Of a DNA stretch of 64,000 bases, positions 1-8,399 are shown in pieces (the first letter of the stretch is position 1; each line of letters opens with the position of its first letter). Origin of the DNA: Devosia nitrariae (GTDB lineage Bacteria > Pseudomonadota > Alphaproteobacteria > Rhizobiales > Devosiaceae); assembly GCF_030160115.1 (NCBI RefSeq), contig NZ_BSNS01000008.1:26223-90222 (forward strand). Direction: 5' to 3'. The position numbers were made by a program, and so were the translations under genes. A model generated the notes under the pieces. It was given only the letters and a program-made list of their open reading frames with translations. It had not been told where the DNA came from and searched no databases.

Positions 1-1179
1 ACGGCCGTGGTGCTCGGCCTGATGACGGCCATCGGGCCGTTTGCCATCGATATGTACCTGCCGACGCTCCCGGCGATTGGAGCCAGCCTGAATGCCGATA
101 CCGCTTCCGTGCAGGTAACGCTGATGGCCTATATGGCGGCCTTGGCCGTCTGCCAGCTCTTCTATGGCCCCGTCAGTGATATGGTCGGACGCAAGCCGCC
201 GCTCTTTTTTGGCATGATCGTCTTCATCGTCGGTTCTATCGGCGCGGCGCTGGCGCCCAATATCGAGCTCCTGATCGTCGCCCGCGTTATCCAGGGCATT
301 GGCGCGTGCGCGGTGATGGCCTTGCCGCGCGCCATCGTCAGGGATGGCTATACCGGCGCCGACGCCGCCCAGCTCATGGCGCTCCTGATGCTGGTGATGT
401 CGATTTCGCCGATCCTGGCTCCGCTCGCGGGCAGCCTCGTCATCCAGGTCGGCGATTGGCGGACCATCTTCTGGGTGGTGACCGCCGCCGGCGTGCTGGC
501 GACCATCCTGCTGGCTTTCGCTCTCAAGGAGACGCGCCCCGCGCATCTGAGGCTGGAAAGCAGTATCGGCAGCGCGCTCAGGGGCTATGGCACGCTTATC
601 AAGGACGCGAACTTCATGGGGCTGACCTTCATCGGCGGCTTTGCCATGGCAAGCTTCATGGCGTACCTGGCCAATTCGTCCTTCGTTTTGATCGACCACT
701 ACGGGCTCTCGCCCACGCTCTACAGTGTTATGTTCTCAATCAACGCCGTTTCGTTCTTCTCGGTCTCGCAACTCTCCGGCGTGCTGACCCGGCGGTTCGG
801 CCTCAACGACGTCGTTCGCGTGGCGGTCATAGGGTTTGTGCTCTCGATGATGGCGCTGTTCGCAGCGTTCAGCACGGGCCTGGGCAGCCTGCCGGTGATG
901 GCGGTGCTGCTTTTCGTTGGCTACGGCTTCCTCGGCCTCGTCATTCCGACGACCGCGGTGCTCGCCCTCGAGGAGCATGGTGAGATTGCCGGCACGGCCT
1001 CGGCACTGATGGGCACGCTGCAGATGCTGACCGGTGCTGTGGTGATGGGTGTGGTGGGTGTGTTCTTCGACGGCACGGCCCAGCCCATGGTTGCCGGCAT
1101 CGCGCTCTGCGCCGTGGTGGCGTTCGTTCTGACCCAGATCACCATCCGGCCCGGACGCGTCATCCAGCCGGCCGAATAG
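1..1179 (+). CDS. Bcr/CflA-family MFS drug efflux transporter, 5' end cut by window edge
   Basis: Proton-coupled multidrug exporter of the inner membrane (Bcr/CflA branch of the major facilitator superfamily). The frame is open from base 1 and the first visible residues already lie in transmembrane helix 1, whose IGPFAIDMYLPTLP stretch is the usual Bcr/CflA signature. About 10 N-terminal residues are therefore probably missing to the left, and the ATG at 19 or GTG at 7 is unlikely to be the true start. The MFS loop 2-3 motif is seen as GPVSDMVGRKPP (about residue 57), followed by alternating hydrophobic helices to the C-terminus. Typical family length is about 400 residues. A strong hairpin terminator follows. 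Substrate cannot be told from sequence. Confidence 0.9.
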   Translation, partial: TAVVLGLMTAIGPFAIDMYLPTLPAIGASLNADTASVQVTLMAYMAALAVCQLFYGPVSDMVGRKPPLFFGMIVFIVGSIGAALAPNIELLIVARVIQGIGACAVMALPRAIVRDGYTGADAAQLMALLMLVMSISPILAPLAGSLVIQVGDWRTIFWVVTAAGVLATILLAFALKETRPAHLRLESSIGSALRGYGTLIKDANFMGLTFIGGFAMASFMAYLANSSFVLIDHYGLSPTLYSVMFSINAVSFFSVSQLSGVLTRRFGLNDVVRVAVIGFVLSMMALFAAFSTGLGSLPVMAVLLFVGYGFLGLVIPTTAVLALEEHGEIAGTASALMGTLQMLTGAVVMGVVGVFFDGTAQPMVAGIALCAVVAFVLTQITIRPGRVIQPAE

Positions 1180-1202
1180 CTGGAATGGTTTCTAGCCAAA
1201 TA

Positions 1203-1232
1203 AGAAACGGGCGGCCTGAGCCGCCCGTTTCT
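1203..1232. terminator. Bidirectional hairpin terminator between convergent genes
   Basis: Perfect 13-bp inverted repeat (arms AGAAACGGGCGGC and GCCGCCCGTTTCT) around a CTGA loop. It lies between the efflux gene and the convergent exported-protein gene. The A-rich start and T-rich end let it serve both strands. Confidence 0.85.
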
Positions 1233-1248
1233 GTTCGTGTGACCCCGA

Positions 1249-1584
1249 TCAGTTGGTGAAGTTGAAGTCGGTCAGCTCGCAGACATTGTTGTTGGCCGAG
1301 ACGACTTCGTCGCCGTCCTCGAAAACGGCAAGGAAGTCGAACATGCAGTAGCCGGAGCCGTCATCGATGTTGATGATGACGCTGCTGCCCGCCGGAAGGA
1401 TATCCTTGCCGAGAATGTCTTCCTCCCAGTTCGATGTCCCGGTGTTCGACGCATAGAACTCATAGATATCGTACGAGCTCTCGTTGTTGATGCGCACGCG
1501 ACGATCAAGCGCGGAGGCAGCCGAAGCCATGGTGGCGACGGCAACAATGGCGAGCGCGCAAGCGCGCAAAGCGGTTTTGATCAT
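1249..1584 (-). CDS. Small exported protein of unknown function
   Basis: 111-residue protein starting at the ATG at 1584, chosen because GGGGGA lies just upstream and the next residues form a classical signal peptide (MIKTALRAC, a hydrophobic stretch, then ASA about residue 24). The mature part is small, acidic and rich in Asn/Asp, with two cysteines in the C-terminal half (CMFDF and CELTD) that could pair in the periplasm. The phrase RRVRINNESSYDIYEFYASN suggests a beta-rich fold. I do not recognise a named family. It is convergent with the efflux gene and appears monocistronic. Confidence 0.72.
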   Translation of the reverse strand: MIKTALRACALAIVAVATMASAASALDRRVRINNESSYDIYEFYASNTGTSNWEEDILGKDILPAGSSVIINIDDGSGYCMFDFLAVFEDGDEVVSANNNVCELTDFNFTN

Positions 1585-1936
1585 TTGTAGTCCCCCAAAT
1601 CCAACCCTTTCGGGCAGGGCAGAGACAATTGCGCCGCGCTCGTGCTGGCAAGCGCCATTTTCAGAAGCAGTTAAATTTGTGGTTGAAAACGCAGGCCCAC
1701 CCACTGGTGGTCGCTCGTCGAACGATGCGTTTCCGCTGGGGCGCTACAATGACCGGCAGGGACCGCCGCCGAATCACTGATGCGGCCGGGAATTCCCGGA
1801 AACCCAACAATTACACTGATGTAACCGTCGCACGCCAATGTGCCTACGACACAAAATCATGCCTTCTTGAGTGTCGGGCGGGCAGGAACATATTACGCCT
1901 CAGTTACGATTTGTTCCTGACTTCAAGGAGACCTCC
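1585..1936. promoter_or_regulatory. 352-bp divergent intergenic region with two small palindromes
   Basis: Lies between the exported-protein gene and the FMN reductase gene and must hold both promoters. It contains a perfect 14-bp palindrome CCGGGAATTCCCGG (1786-1799) and an inverted repeat TTACA-CTGA-TGTAA (1811-1824). The second looks like a regulator operator for the downstream reductase. No convincing gene is present. Which protein binds is unknown. Confidence 0.4.
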
Positions 1937-2554
1937 ATGTCCAAACCCAAGATTGCCGTCATCATCTCGTCGACCCGCGATACGCGCTTTGCCGACAAGC
2001 CCGCGCAGTGGATCCTCGACCTCGCCAAGCAACGCGAGGAGTTCGACGTGGAGCTCGTTGATCTGCGCGACTACGACCTGCCGTTCTTTAATGAAGTGGC
2101 GTCCAACGCCTGGGCCCCGACACAGGACCCCAGGGCCGTCGCTTGGCAGAAGAAGGTCGCCGAGTTCGACGGCTATATCTTCGTCGTGGCCGAATACAAC
2201 CGCTCCATCACCGGCGCGCTCAAGAACGCGATCGACCAGGCGTATGTCGAGTGGAACAAAAAGGCGGCCGGCTATGTCGGCTATGGTTCGGTGGGTGGCG
2301 CCCGGGCCATCGAGCACCTGCGTCTGATCGCGACCGAGCTGCAGATGGTCTCGACCCGCTCGGCCGTACACATCGGCGGCAGCGAGTTCTACACCGTATG
2401 GGGTGGCGGCGGCAATCAGCCGATATCGGCCATCGAGGGCGTGATCGGCGCCTCGGCCAAGGACATGCTCGATCAGCTCGCATGGTGGGTCTCCGCCGCC
2501 AGGGCGCAGCGCGCCGCCGACGAGGCGGAGGCCGTCAAGCAGGCTGCCGAATAG
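1937..2554 (+). CDS. NADPH-dependent FMN reductase family protein
   Basis: 205-residue flavodoxin-fold protein predicted to bind FMN and reduce it, or quinones or azo compounds, with NAD(P)H in the cytoplasm. The start at 1937 is chosen over an in-frame GTG at 1871 because AAGGAG sits 7 bases upstream and MSKPKIAVIISSTRDTR begins the family's phosphate-binding loop. The region around residues 75-90 (VAEYNRSITGALKNAIDQ) matches the family pattern P/AEYN-S-P-LKNAIDW. The gene ends in an alanine- and glutamate-rich helix and is followed by a strong terminator, so it is likely monocistronic. A second, distant family member lies at 61907-62485. Confidence 0.87.
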   Translation: MSKPKIAVIISSTRDTRFADKPAQWILDLAKQREEFDVELVDLRDYDLPFFNEVASNAWAPTQDPRAVAWQKKVAEFDGYIFVVAEYNRSITGALKNAIDQAYVEWNKKAAGYVGYGSVGGARAIEHLRLIATELQMVSTRSAVHIGGSEFYTVWGGGGNQPISAIEGVIGASAKDMLDQLAWWVSAARAQRAADEAEAVKQAAE

Positions 2555-2608
2555 GGTCCTGCACTCGCGCAAACGCTTCGAAAGCCCCTTGGGACTTTCG
2601 TTTACCGG

Positions 2609-2646
2609 CAGGGGTCGCGCCAGACGGCGCGGCCCCTGTTGATATT
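2609..2646 (+). terminator. Rho-independent terminator after FMN reductase
   Basis: 13-bp stem (CAGGGGTCGCGCC / GGCGCGGCCCCTG, one G-U pair) with AGAC loop, followed by TTGATATTTT. Confidence 0.8.
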
Positions 2647-2742
2647 TTGCTGCCCCCTGCAACCGGATCGTGCGAGGGTTGTTTGTGAATGATGGCGGGT
2701 GTATAGCGGCGCCCGCCTTTAACAGCGAGAGCGACACAGCTC

Positions 2743-4683
2743 ATGACGCAGACGAACATCGCCGGCCCCGAGGCCGGCGTCGTTGCGACCGACCAGGCCG
2801 ATCACTCCCATAGTCAAAGTGGCAATCTTCCGCTGCTGATGCTCGGCGCCCTCGGCGTGGTGTTCGGAGATATCGGTACGAGCCCGCTCTACGCCTTCCG
2901 CGAAGCCCTGCATGCGACAGGGCACAGCGCAGCTTCCGGTGTTGCCTCGCCCCGCGAAGTGCTGGGCCTTCTCTCGCTGATTCTCTGGGCGCTGACGCTT
3001 ATCGTCACGATCAAGTATGTCGGTTTTGTCCTGCGGGCGGACAACAAGGGGGAGGGCGGCACGCTATCGCTGACGACCTTGGCGCGTGGCGCATTCGCCA
3101 AACGCTCCAACTGGGTGTTGCTCGTAGGCGTCGTGGGCGCAGCACTATTCTTTGGTGATGCCATCATCACCCCCGCTATCTCCGTGCTATCGGCCGTCGA
3201 GGGCCTGGAGGTCGTCGAGCCACGGCTGACGCCCTGGGTAGTGCCGCTGACGGTTATCATCATCGTTGCGCTTTTCACCGTCCAGCGACTCGGCACCGGC
3301 AAGGTGGCGGCCGTCTTCGGGCCGATCACCGCCATCTGGTTCGTGGCGCTCGGCATTTCCGGTCTAGTGCATATTTTCGAGGCGCCCGAGGTTCTCTGGG
3401 CGATCAATCCGCTCCTCGGCGGCCAGTTCATCCTCAACCACACCGGCATAGCACTCATCGTTCTCGGCGCGGTGTTCCTGGCGGTGACGGGTGCCGAAGC
3501 GCTCTATGTCGATCTCGGTCACTTCGGACGTAGGCCTATCGTGCTCGCCTGGCTCTCCATCGTCTTTCCGTGTCTCCTGCTCAATTATTTCGGGCAGGGG
3601 GCCTACGTGCTGACAAATGTGGGCGCTGCCGAGAACCCGTTCTTCCTGATGCAGCCGGAATGGGCGCGCATTCCGATGATCATCCTGGCGACGATGGCAA
3701 CGGTCATTGCCAGCCAGGCAGTGATCTCAGGGGCCTATTCGCTGGCGAGGCAAGCGATGCACCTCAATCTGTTACCGCGCCTTCACGTTCTGCACACCTC
3801 CGAAACGCAGAGCGGGCAGATCTATATGCCGCAGGTCAATTCGCTGCTGCTCATCGCGGTGCTCATCCTCGTCATCGGCTTTCGCAGCTCGAGCGGCCTG
3901 TCGGCGGCCTATGGCATCGCGGTGACCGGCGAAATGCTGGTGACGACCCTGCTGCTTTTCATCGTCATGTGGCGCATCTGGAAGTGGCGTCTCGCCGTCG
4001 CGCTGGCGGTGGTGATCCCGCTCGGCCTCATCGATATGGGTTTCTTCATCGCCAATTCCGTCAAGTTCACCCAGGGCGGCTGGGTGCCGGCGGTGGTGGC
4101 CGTGATGTTGGTTACCATCATGATCACCTGGATGGGCGGGCGCAGACGCCTGGCCGAAAAGACGCGCAAGGACGAGGTGCCGCTGCAGTTCCTCGTCGAC
4201 AATCTTTCCAAGAAGAAGCCGACGACCGTTCCTGGAACGGCGATCTTTTTGACAAGCGACATCGAGGGCGCACCCACTGCGCTCCTGCACAGCCTCAAGC
4301 ACTACAAGGTCCTGCACGAGAACAACGTCATCCTGACGGTGCGGACGTCCTCCTCGCCGCGGATTCCCGACGATGAGAAGGTCATCATCGAATCCTACAA
4401 CGAGCTGTTCAGCCGGGTGGTGGTCACCTTCGGCTACCTGGAAACTCCCAATATTCCAAAGGCACTGGCGCTGGCGCGCAAGATCGGCTGGAAGTTCGAC
4501 ATCATGTCGACCTCCTTCTTCCTGTCGCGCCGTTCGCTCAAGCCCGGCCAGAATCTGGGCCTCATCCGCTATTGGCAGGATAGGCTCTTTACGCGTCTGG
4601 CGCGCAATGCGAGCGATGCGACGGAGTACTTCCACATTCCCACCGGGCGCGTCGTGGAGATCGGCACGCAAGTGGTGCTTTAG
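2743..4683 (+). CDS. kup: Kup low-affinity potassium transporter
   Basis: 646-residue proton-potassium symporter of the Kup/HAK/KUP family in the inner membrane. The N-terminus carries the family signature GALGVVFGDIGTSPLYA (about residues 34-50), followed by about 12 transmembrane helices. The soluble C-terminal part (from about 470) contains TAIFLTSDIEGAPTALLHSLKH and MSTSFFLSRR, both typical of Kup. The length is normal. The start ATG at 2743 is the first in frame. It is the first of three potassium uptake systems in the window (Kup, Ktr, Kdp). The frameshifted monooxygenase gene starts 17 bases after its stop. Kup usually supplies basal potassium, especially at low pH. Confidence 0.96.
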   Translation: MTQTNIAGPEAGVVATDQADHSHSQSGNLPLLMLGALGVVFGDIGTSPLYAFREALHATGHSAASGVASPREVLGLLSLILWALTLIVTIKYVGFVLRADNKGEGGTLSLTTLARGAFAKRSNWVLLVGVVGAALFFGDAIITPAISVLSAVEGLEVVEPRLTPWVVPLTVIIIVALFTVQRLGTGKVAAVFGPITAIWFVALGISGLVHIFEAPEVLWAINPLLGGQFILNHTGIALIVLGAVFLAVTGAEALYVDLGHFGRRPIVLAWLSIVFPCLLLNYFGQGAYVLTNVGAAENPFFLMQPEWARIPMIILATMATVIASQAVISGAYSLARQAMHLNLLPRLHVLHTSETQSGQIYMPQVNSLLLIAVLILVIGFRSSSGLSAAYGIAVTGEMLVTTLLLFIVMWRIWKWRLAVALAVVIPLGLIDMGFFIANSVKFTQGGWVPAVVAVMLVTIMITWMGGRRRLAEKTRKDEVPLQFLVDNLSKKKPTTVPGTAIFLTSDIEGAPTALLHSLKHYKVLHENNVILTVRTSSSPRIPDDEKVIIESYNELFSRVVVTFGYLETPNIPKALALARKIGWKFDIMSTSFFLSRRSLKPGQNLGLIRYWQDRLFTRLARNASDATEYFHIPTGRVVEIGTQVVL

Positions 4684-4699
4684 GTCAGGGCCGCTCCGG

Positions 4700-5913
4700 G
4701 TGCGGCGGGGGCTGGATATCGCCATCTGCGGCGCGGGCCTGGCGGCCTTGCCACCGCACTCTATATGAGACGGCTCGGCCATAATCCGGTCATCAGGGAA
4801 CGGTTCGAGAAACCGAGGCCGCTGGGCTCAGGGCTCATGCTGCAGCCGACGGGCCAGGCCGTTCTCGACGATCTGGGGTTATTGCCCAAGATTCACGCTC
4901 TCGGCGCGCCGATCGAACGCTTGTACGGCACCGACTCGCGAACCGGCCGCGTCGTGCTGGACGTCCGGTACGAGAAGCTGCGGAGCTTCGGGCGTGGTCT
5001 CGGACTGCATCGGGGAGCGTTATTCGGTGTGCTGCACGACGCCGTGCTAGCTGCCGGCATTCCTGTCCGCAACGGCAATGAGGTCATCGATCTCACCGCC
5101 GTTGCCAAGGGCAAGCGCCGGCTTCGGTTCATGAACGGCGAGTACTCGGAAGACTTCGATCTCATCGTCGACTGCCTGGGCTCTGCTTCGTCGCTCAAGG
5201 TGCACTCGCTTGCCCCGGGCAGATCGCGCCCTCTCGACTACGGTGCCCTCTGGGCAACGTTGCCCTGGTGCGGTCAAGGCTTCGAAGCTTCGGCACTCAT
5301 GCAACGTTATCAGGCGGCCCGGGTGATGATCGGCGTCTTACCCGTGGGGCGTGAGGGGCCGGGAACCCCCGATCGGGCTGCATTCTTCTGGAGCCTGAAA
5401 CCTTCCGATTACGAGATGCTGCAGCGCAACGGCATCGACGCTTGGAAGCAAAGCGTCCTTGTGAACTGGCCTGAAACGCGACCCTACCTGGAGGCGATCA
5501 AGGATCTCGAAGCATTGACGCTGGCCCGCTACGCGCATCACACCATGCCGATGCCGGTCGGCGAAGGGCTCGTCTTTGTGGGCGACAGCGCACATTCGAC
5601 CAGTCCGCAGCTCGGGCAGGGCGCCAACATGGCATTGCTCGATGCGCGGGCGCTGTTCGTGGCGCTACGTGACGCCACCGATCTGGCGGACGGACTCGGC
5701 CACTACGCGCGGCTGAGACGGCGCCACATACGCCTCTATCAGGCGCTCAGCGCGATGCTTACGCCGTTCTACCAATCGGACAGTCCGATTCCGCCGATGA
5801 TCCGGGATTTCCTGGTGCCCTACATCGCCCGGATCCCGCCAGCACCGCAGGTCCTGGCGGCGGTTGTTGCCGGCTCGCTGGTCTCGCCGATGCGAAAGCT
5901 CGGGTTAAGCTGA
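4700..5913 (+). pseudogene. FAD-dependent monooxygenase, frameshifted in its dinucleotide-binding motif
   Basis: Aromatic-ring hydroxylase-like flavoprotein (UbiH/salicylate hydroxylase branch). From 4765 the frame encodes 382 residues including the second FAD motif GDSAHSTSPQLGQGANMALLDA (about residue 272). The expected first motif is split. From a GTG at 4700 one frame reads LDIAICGAGL, and after about 4740 the other frame reads GGLATALYMRRLGH. One missing G in the GGCCTGGCGGCC stretch explains this; GGCCTGGGCGGCC would restore GAGLGGLATALYMRR. As read, the protein lacks its FAD-binding N-terminus. Either the gene is freshly inactivated or the assembly has a one-base error. Its 3' end forms part of the repeat bracketing the ktr-kdp block. 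Confidence 0.85.
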
Positions 5914-5967
5914 ACAGGAAGGCGTCAGCTTTTCATGTCGGGGCAGACATAGGGAGCGGCCGCCGGT
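5887..5967. repeat. Left copy of direct repeat flanking the ktr-kdp block
   Basis: About 80 bp matching 16140-16219 in the same orientation. The core from AGGAAGGCG to ACATAGGG (about 38 bp) differs at one position. This copy holds the intact monooxygenase C-terminus (KLGLS, stop) and, on the minus strand, a 14-codon relic of the exported-protein gene at 16177 (PYVCPDMKS, stop). The relic begins in frame directly after the ktrA stop codon. The two stop codons are 11 bases apart in both copies. Confidence 0.85.
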
Positions 5968-6641
5968 CACTCCAGCGCCGCGAACCGTTCGACGAGATTT
6001 GTGGCACCCGAGACGATCAGCAGGTCACCCGGCTGGATGACTGTTTCCGGGCGCGCATAGGTGAAATCGGTGCGGGGCCGCTTCACTCCGACGACAGTCA
6101 CGCCATATTTGCTGCGCAGCGCCGATTCCGCCAGCGTCCTGTTGAGGCTTTCTTTGGGCGCACGGGTCTTGACGATAGCAAAGCCGTCGTCGAACTCGAT
6201 GAAGTCGATCATCTGGCCGGTGACCAGGTGCGCTACCCGCTCGCCCATCGCCGCCTCCGGATAGATAACGTGATGCGCGCCCGTGCGCTCGAGCAGGCGC
6301 CCGTGCTTATCGCCGAGCGCTTTAGCCCAGATGTCCGGCACCCTGAGCTCGCTGAGCGCCAGGACCGTCATCAGGCTGGCTTCGATGTCGGTGCCGATAG
6401 CGACCACCGCCCGCTCGAACTCGCCGACGCCGAGGCGCTTGAGCGTATCCACATTGGTCGTATCGGCCTGCACCACATGTGTCAGGCGCGTTGCCCAGGA
6501 CTGGACGATCGCTGCGTCCTCGTCGATGGCGAGCACCTCGTGCCCCAGCCGCACGAGGGAATCGGCCACCGCCCCGCCGAACCGGCCGAGACCGATGACG
6601 AGGACGCTGCCGGGGGTTGCTGCGACGGATTTCTTAGCCAA
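5967..6641 (-). CDS. ktrA: Ktr-type potassium channel regulatory subunit (RCK domain)
   Basis: About 224-residue cytoplasmic gating subunit with an N-terminal Rossmann RCK_N domain (VLVIGLGRFGGAVADSL, NAD(H)/ATP binding, about residues 12-28) and a C-terminal RCK_C domain (about 140-224). A single RCK unit points to KtrA rather than two-unit TrkA. I place the start at the TTG at 6641: it overlaps the ktrB stop by 8 bases and has GAGGAGCG upstream. The in-frame ATG at 6731 would add 30 proline/serine-rich residues deep inside ktrB. It is translationally coupled to the channel subunit. An exported-protein gene relic follows its stop codon directly. Confidence 0.88.
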   Translation of the reverse strand: MAKKSVAATPGSVLVIGLGRFGGAVADSLVRLGHEVLAIDEDAAIVQSWATRLTHVVQADTTNVDTLKRLGVGEFERAVVAIGTDIEASLMTVLALSELRVPDIWAKALGDKHGRLLERTGAHHVIYPEAAMGERVAHLVTGQMIDFIEFDDGFAIVKTRAPKESLNRTLAESALRSKYGVTVVGVKRPRTDFTYARPETVIQPGDLLIVSGATNLVERFAALE

Positions 6642-7965
6642 CGATGGGGCGCTCCTCGGGATATCTGTAGGGCCGCTGGGAGCGCTTGAGCGCAAGCCCG
6701 GTGGCAACGGTAATGGTGCCGACGCGGCCAACGAACATCAGTGCAACCAGCGTCAACTCGGCCGATGGCGGCAGATCGCCGGTGATGCCGGTCGACAGGC
6801 CAACTGTAGCGAAGGCCGAGACGGTTTCAAACAGCACCCGTTCGAGAGAGAACGTCGTGACCGACAAGAGGTGCAGTGTTGCCAGCGCGATCGCGATCAT
6901 GGCCAGCACGATGAGCGTCAGGGCCTGGCGCTGCACATCTCTCGAGAACCGGCGGTGGAATGCGGTGACGTCGGCCTCGCCGCGGATCTCCGCCCAGACC
7001 GCCAGGATCAGCACCAGCGCGGTCGAGACCTTGATGCCCCCGGCGGTGCCCGCGCTTCCGCCGCCGATGAACATCAGGACGTCGGTGACGACGAGCGTTT
7101 CGCTACGCAACGCGCCGACATCGATGGCGTTGAACCCGGCCGTGCGCGTCATGACCGAATGGAAAAGAGCCTCGAGCAGGCGTTCGGGAAACGTGAGAGG
7201 GTTGAGCGTGCCGTCGGCAACCGGTTCATAAAAGAGCACGGCGAGTGTGCCGGTGACGATCAACGCGCCGGTTCCGAGAAGCGTGATCTTGGTATGCACC
7301 GACCACTTCGAGGGATGGAGGAGCCTGCGCCGCAAATCGGCGAGAACCGGAAATCCGATGCCGCCGACGATCACCGCCAGCATGATCGCGCCAAGGAACA
7401 GCCAGTCGTCGGCAAAGCCGACAAGGCTGTCGGAATAAGTCGAGAACCCGGCATTGTTGAAGGCCGAGATCGCATGGAAGAGCCCGTTCCATATCGCGAG
7501 CGGCAGCGGCTCGCCATATTCCCAATGGAGCCGCGCCGCCAGCGCTGCCCATATGGTGAGTTCGACAACGAGGGTCGCCACGAAGATCAAGCGCAGCACG
7601 CTGGTCACCTCGCCCAAATCGAGCGTGCGTGTCTCGGCCTGAGCGACGATGCGGGTGCGGAGGCCCAGCCGCCGGCTGATCAGCACGCCCAGCAGCGTCC
7701 CGCCGGTCATGATCCCGAACCCGCCGACCTGTATCAGCGCCAGGATCACCGCCTGGCCAAAAGGGGTCCAGTAGGTCGGGGTGTCGACGACGATAAGGCC
7801 GGTAACGCACACCGCCGAGGTTGCCGTGAAAAGCGCGGTGATGAAGTCCGTGCCGCCGGAACCGGCCGTGGCGATTGGCAGCAGCAAGAGTGCCGTTCCG
7901 ATGGCGATGGCGATCAGGAAAGCCAGCGGAACCAGGCGAGCCGGATGCTGCAGGGACGATCTCAA
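6634..7965 (-). CDS. ktrB: Ktr/Trk-type potassium channel subunit
   Basis: 443-residue inner-membrane potassium-translocating subunit (TrkH/KtrB family). It has four repeated M1-P-M2 units, each with a filter-like loop: SAVCVTGL (about 50), FNNAGFS (about 172), MTRTAGFNA (about 269) and VGLSTG (about 392). The glycine-rich gate loop GGGSAGTAGGIKVST is present near residue 307. Its length fits KtrB. It is transcribed away from the kdp operon, sharing a 157-bp divergent promoter region, and is followed by overlapping ktrA. Together they probably give medium-affinity, possibly sodium-coupled, potassium uptake. Confidence 0.93.
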   Translation of the reverse strand: MRSSLQHPARLVPLAFLIAIAIGTALLLLPIATAGSGGTDFITALFTATSAVCVTGLIVVDTPTYWTPFGQAVILALIQVGGFGIMTGGTLLGVLISRRLGLRTRIVAQAETRTLDLGEVTSVLRLIFVATLVVELTIWAALAARLHWEYGEPLPLAIWNGLFHAISAFNNAGFSTYSDSLVGFADDWLFLGAIMLAVIVGGIGFPVLADLRRRLLHPSKWSVHTKITLLGTGALIVTGTLAVLFYEPVADGTLNPLTFPERLLEALFHSVMTRTAGFNAIDVGALRSETLVVTDVLMFIGGGSAGTAGGIKVSTALVLILAVWAEIRGEADVTAFHRRFSRDVQRQALTLIVLAMIAIALATLHLLSVTTFSLERVLFETVSAFATVGLSTGITGDLPPSAELTLVALMFVGRVGTITVATGLALKRSQRPYRYPEERPIVG

Positions 7966-8122
7966 ACTCGGCGTTCTCCTCGGTTGCGGACGGACCTGCG
8001 AAATCGGGAACCGGACTATGGCCCGCCCGTCCTTATTCTTTCCTTATGCGCTCGAACAACTTCCGAATGGAATCCTTACGAGAAACGGCGCGAAAAGACC
8101 GCTCCATCATCGGAGTTGTTCC
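7966..8122. promoter_or_regulatory. Divergent promoter region between ktrBA and kdp
   Basis: 157 bp that must contain both promoters. It is more T-rich than its surroundings near 8029-8050 (CCTTATTCTTTCCTTATGCG), a plausible KdpE target because KdpE sites in other bacteria are T-rich, but no exact consensus is claimed. Confidence 0.4.
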
Positions 8123-8206
8123 ATGTTCGACTTGTTTTTCCTCGTCGTTGCCGCCGCGGCCTTCCTCGCGCTCTTCGTTTATGCGCGCGGGCTTTCGAGG
8201 CTCTGA
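8123..8206 (+). CDS. 27-residue membrane peptide at the head of the kdp operon
   Basis: Very short ORF (MFDLFFLVVAAAAFLAL, then FVYARGLSRL) preceded by GGAG seven bases upstream of its ATG. It is one transmembrane helix with a positive C-terminus, so probably N-out, C-in. It ends 7 bases before kdpF and looks co-transcribed. It is distinct from KdpF but of similar size and topology. Such an extra micro-protein could associate with KdpA/KdpB or the KdpD sensor; that role is a guess. Confidence rests on the ribosome site, hydrophobic pattern and operon position. Confidence 0.6.
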   Translation: MFDLFFLVVAAAAFLALFVYARGLSRL

Positions 8207-8213
8207 GACGGCC

Positions 8214-8294
8214 ATGTTGATTGTTTCATTCATCGTTGCGCTCGGCCTAGCGGCCTATCTGCTGGTGACGCTGCTGTCGCCCGAGCGCTTCTGA
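8214..8294 (+). CDS. kdpF: KdpF, small stabilising subunit of the Kdp ATPase
   Basis: 26-residue single-helix peptide (MLIVSFIVALGLAAYLLV, ending SPERF). The PERF-type ending and position ahead of kdpA are characteristic of KdpF, which stabilises the KdpFABC complex in the inner membrane and is not essential for catalysis. A GAGA ribosome site lies upstream. It is separated from kdpA by 105 bp holding a palindromic repeat. Confidence 0.82.
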   Translation: MLIVSFIVALGLAAYLLVTLLSPERF

Positions 8295-8306
8295 CCAACC
8301 TCCCCG

Positions 8307-8383
8307 GAGCGGGATGCGAAAAGAGCTTGTCCCGGACTTGGTCCGGGATGGGAACCGGTTTTTCGCGAAGAACCCCGCGGCTC
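8307..8383. repeat. REP-like palindromic element between kdpF and kdpA
   Basis: Nested inverted repeat. The inner arms TCCCGGAC / GTCCGGGA (8330-8337, 8341-8348) have a TTG loop. The outer arms GCGAAAA / TTTTTCGC (8316-8322, 8359-8366) and a looser GAGCGGG / CCCGCGGCTC pair surround it. This resembles palindromes scattered between genes in Hyphomicrobiales genomes. Inside a transcript it could act as an RNA hairpin affecting kdpA expression. Confidence 0.6.
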
Positions 8384-8399
8384 AAGCAGGAGACATATC

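Noticed and set aside
1937..2554. FMN reductase as a recent duplicate of the one at 61907-62485
   Set aside because: They share only family-level motifs and differ in length, neighbours and most residues.
6283..8220. 645-codon plus-strand open frame opposite ktrB and ktrA
   Set aside because: Compositional shadow in a GC-rich genome; ktrB and ktrA on the other strand have full family motifs.
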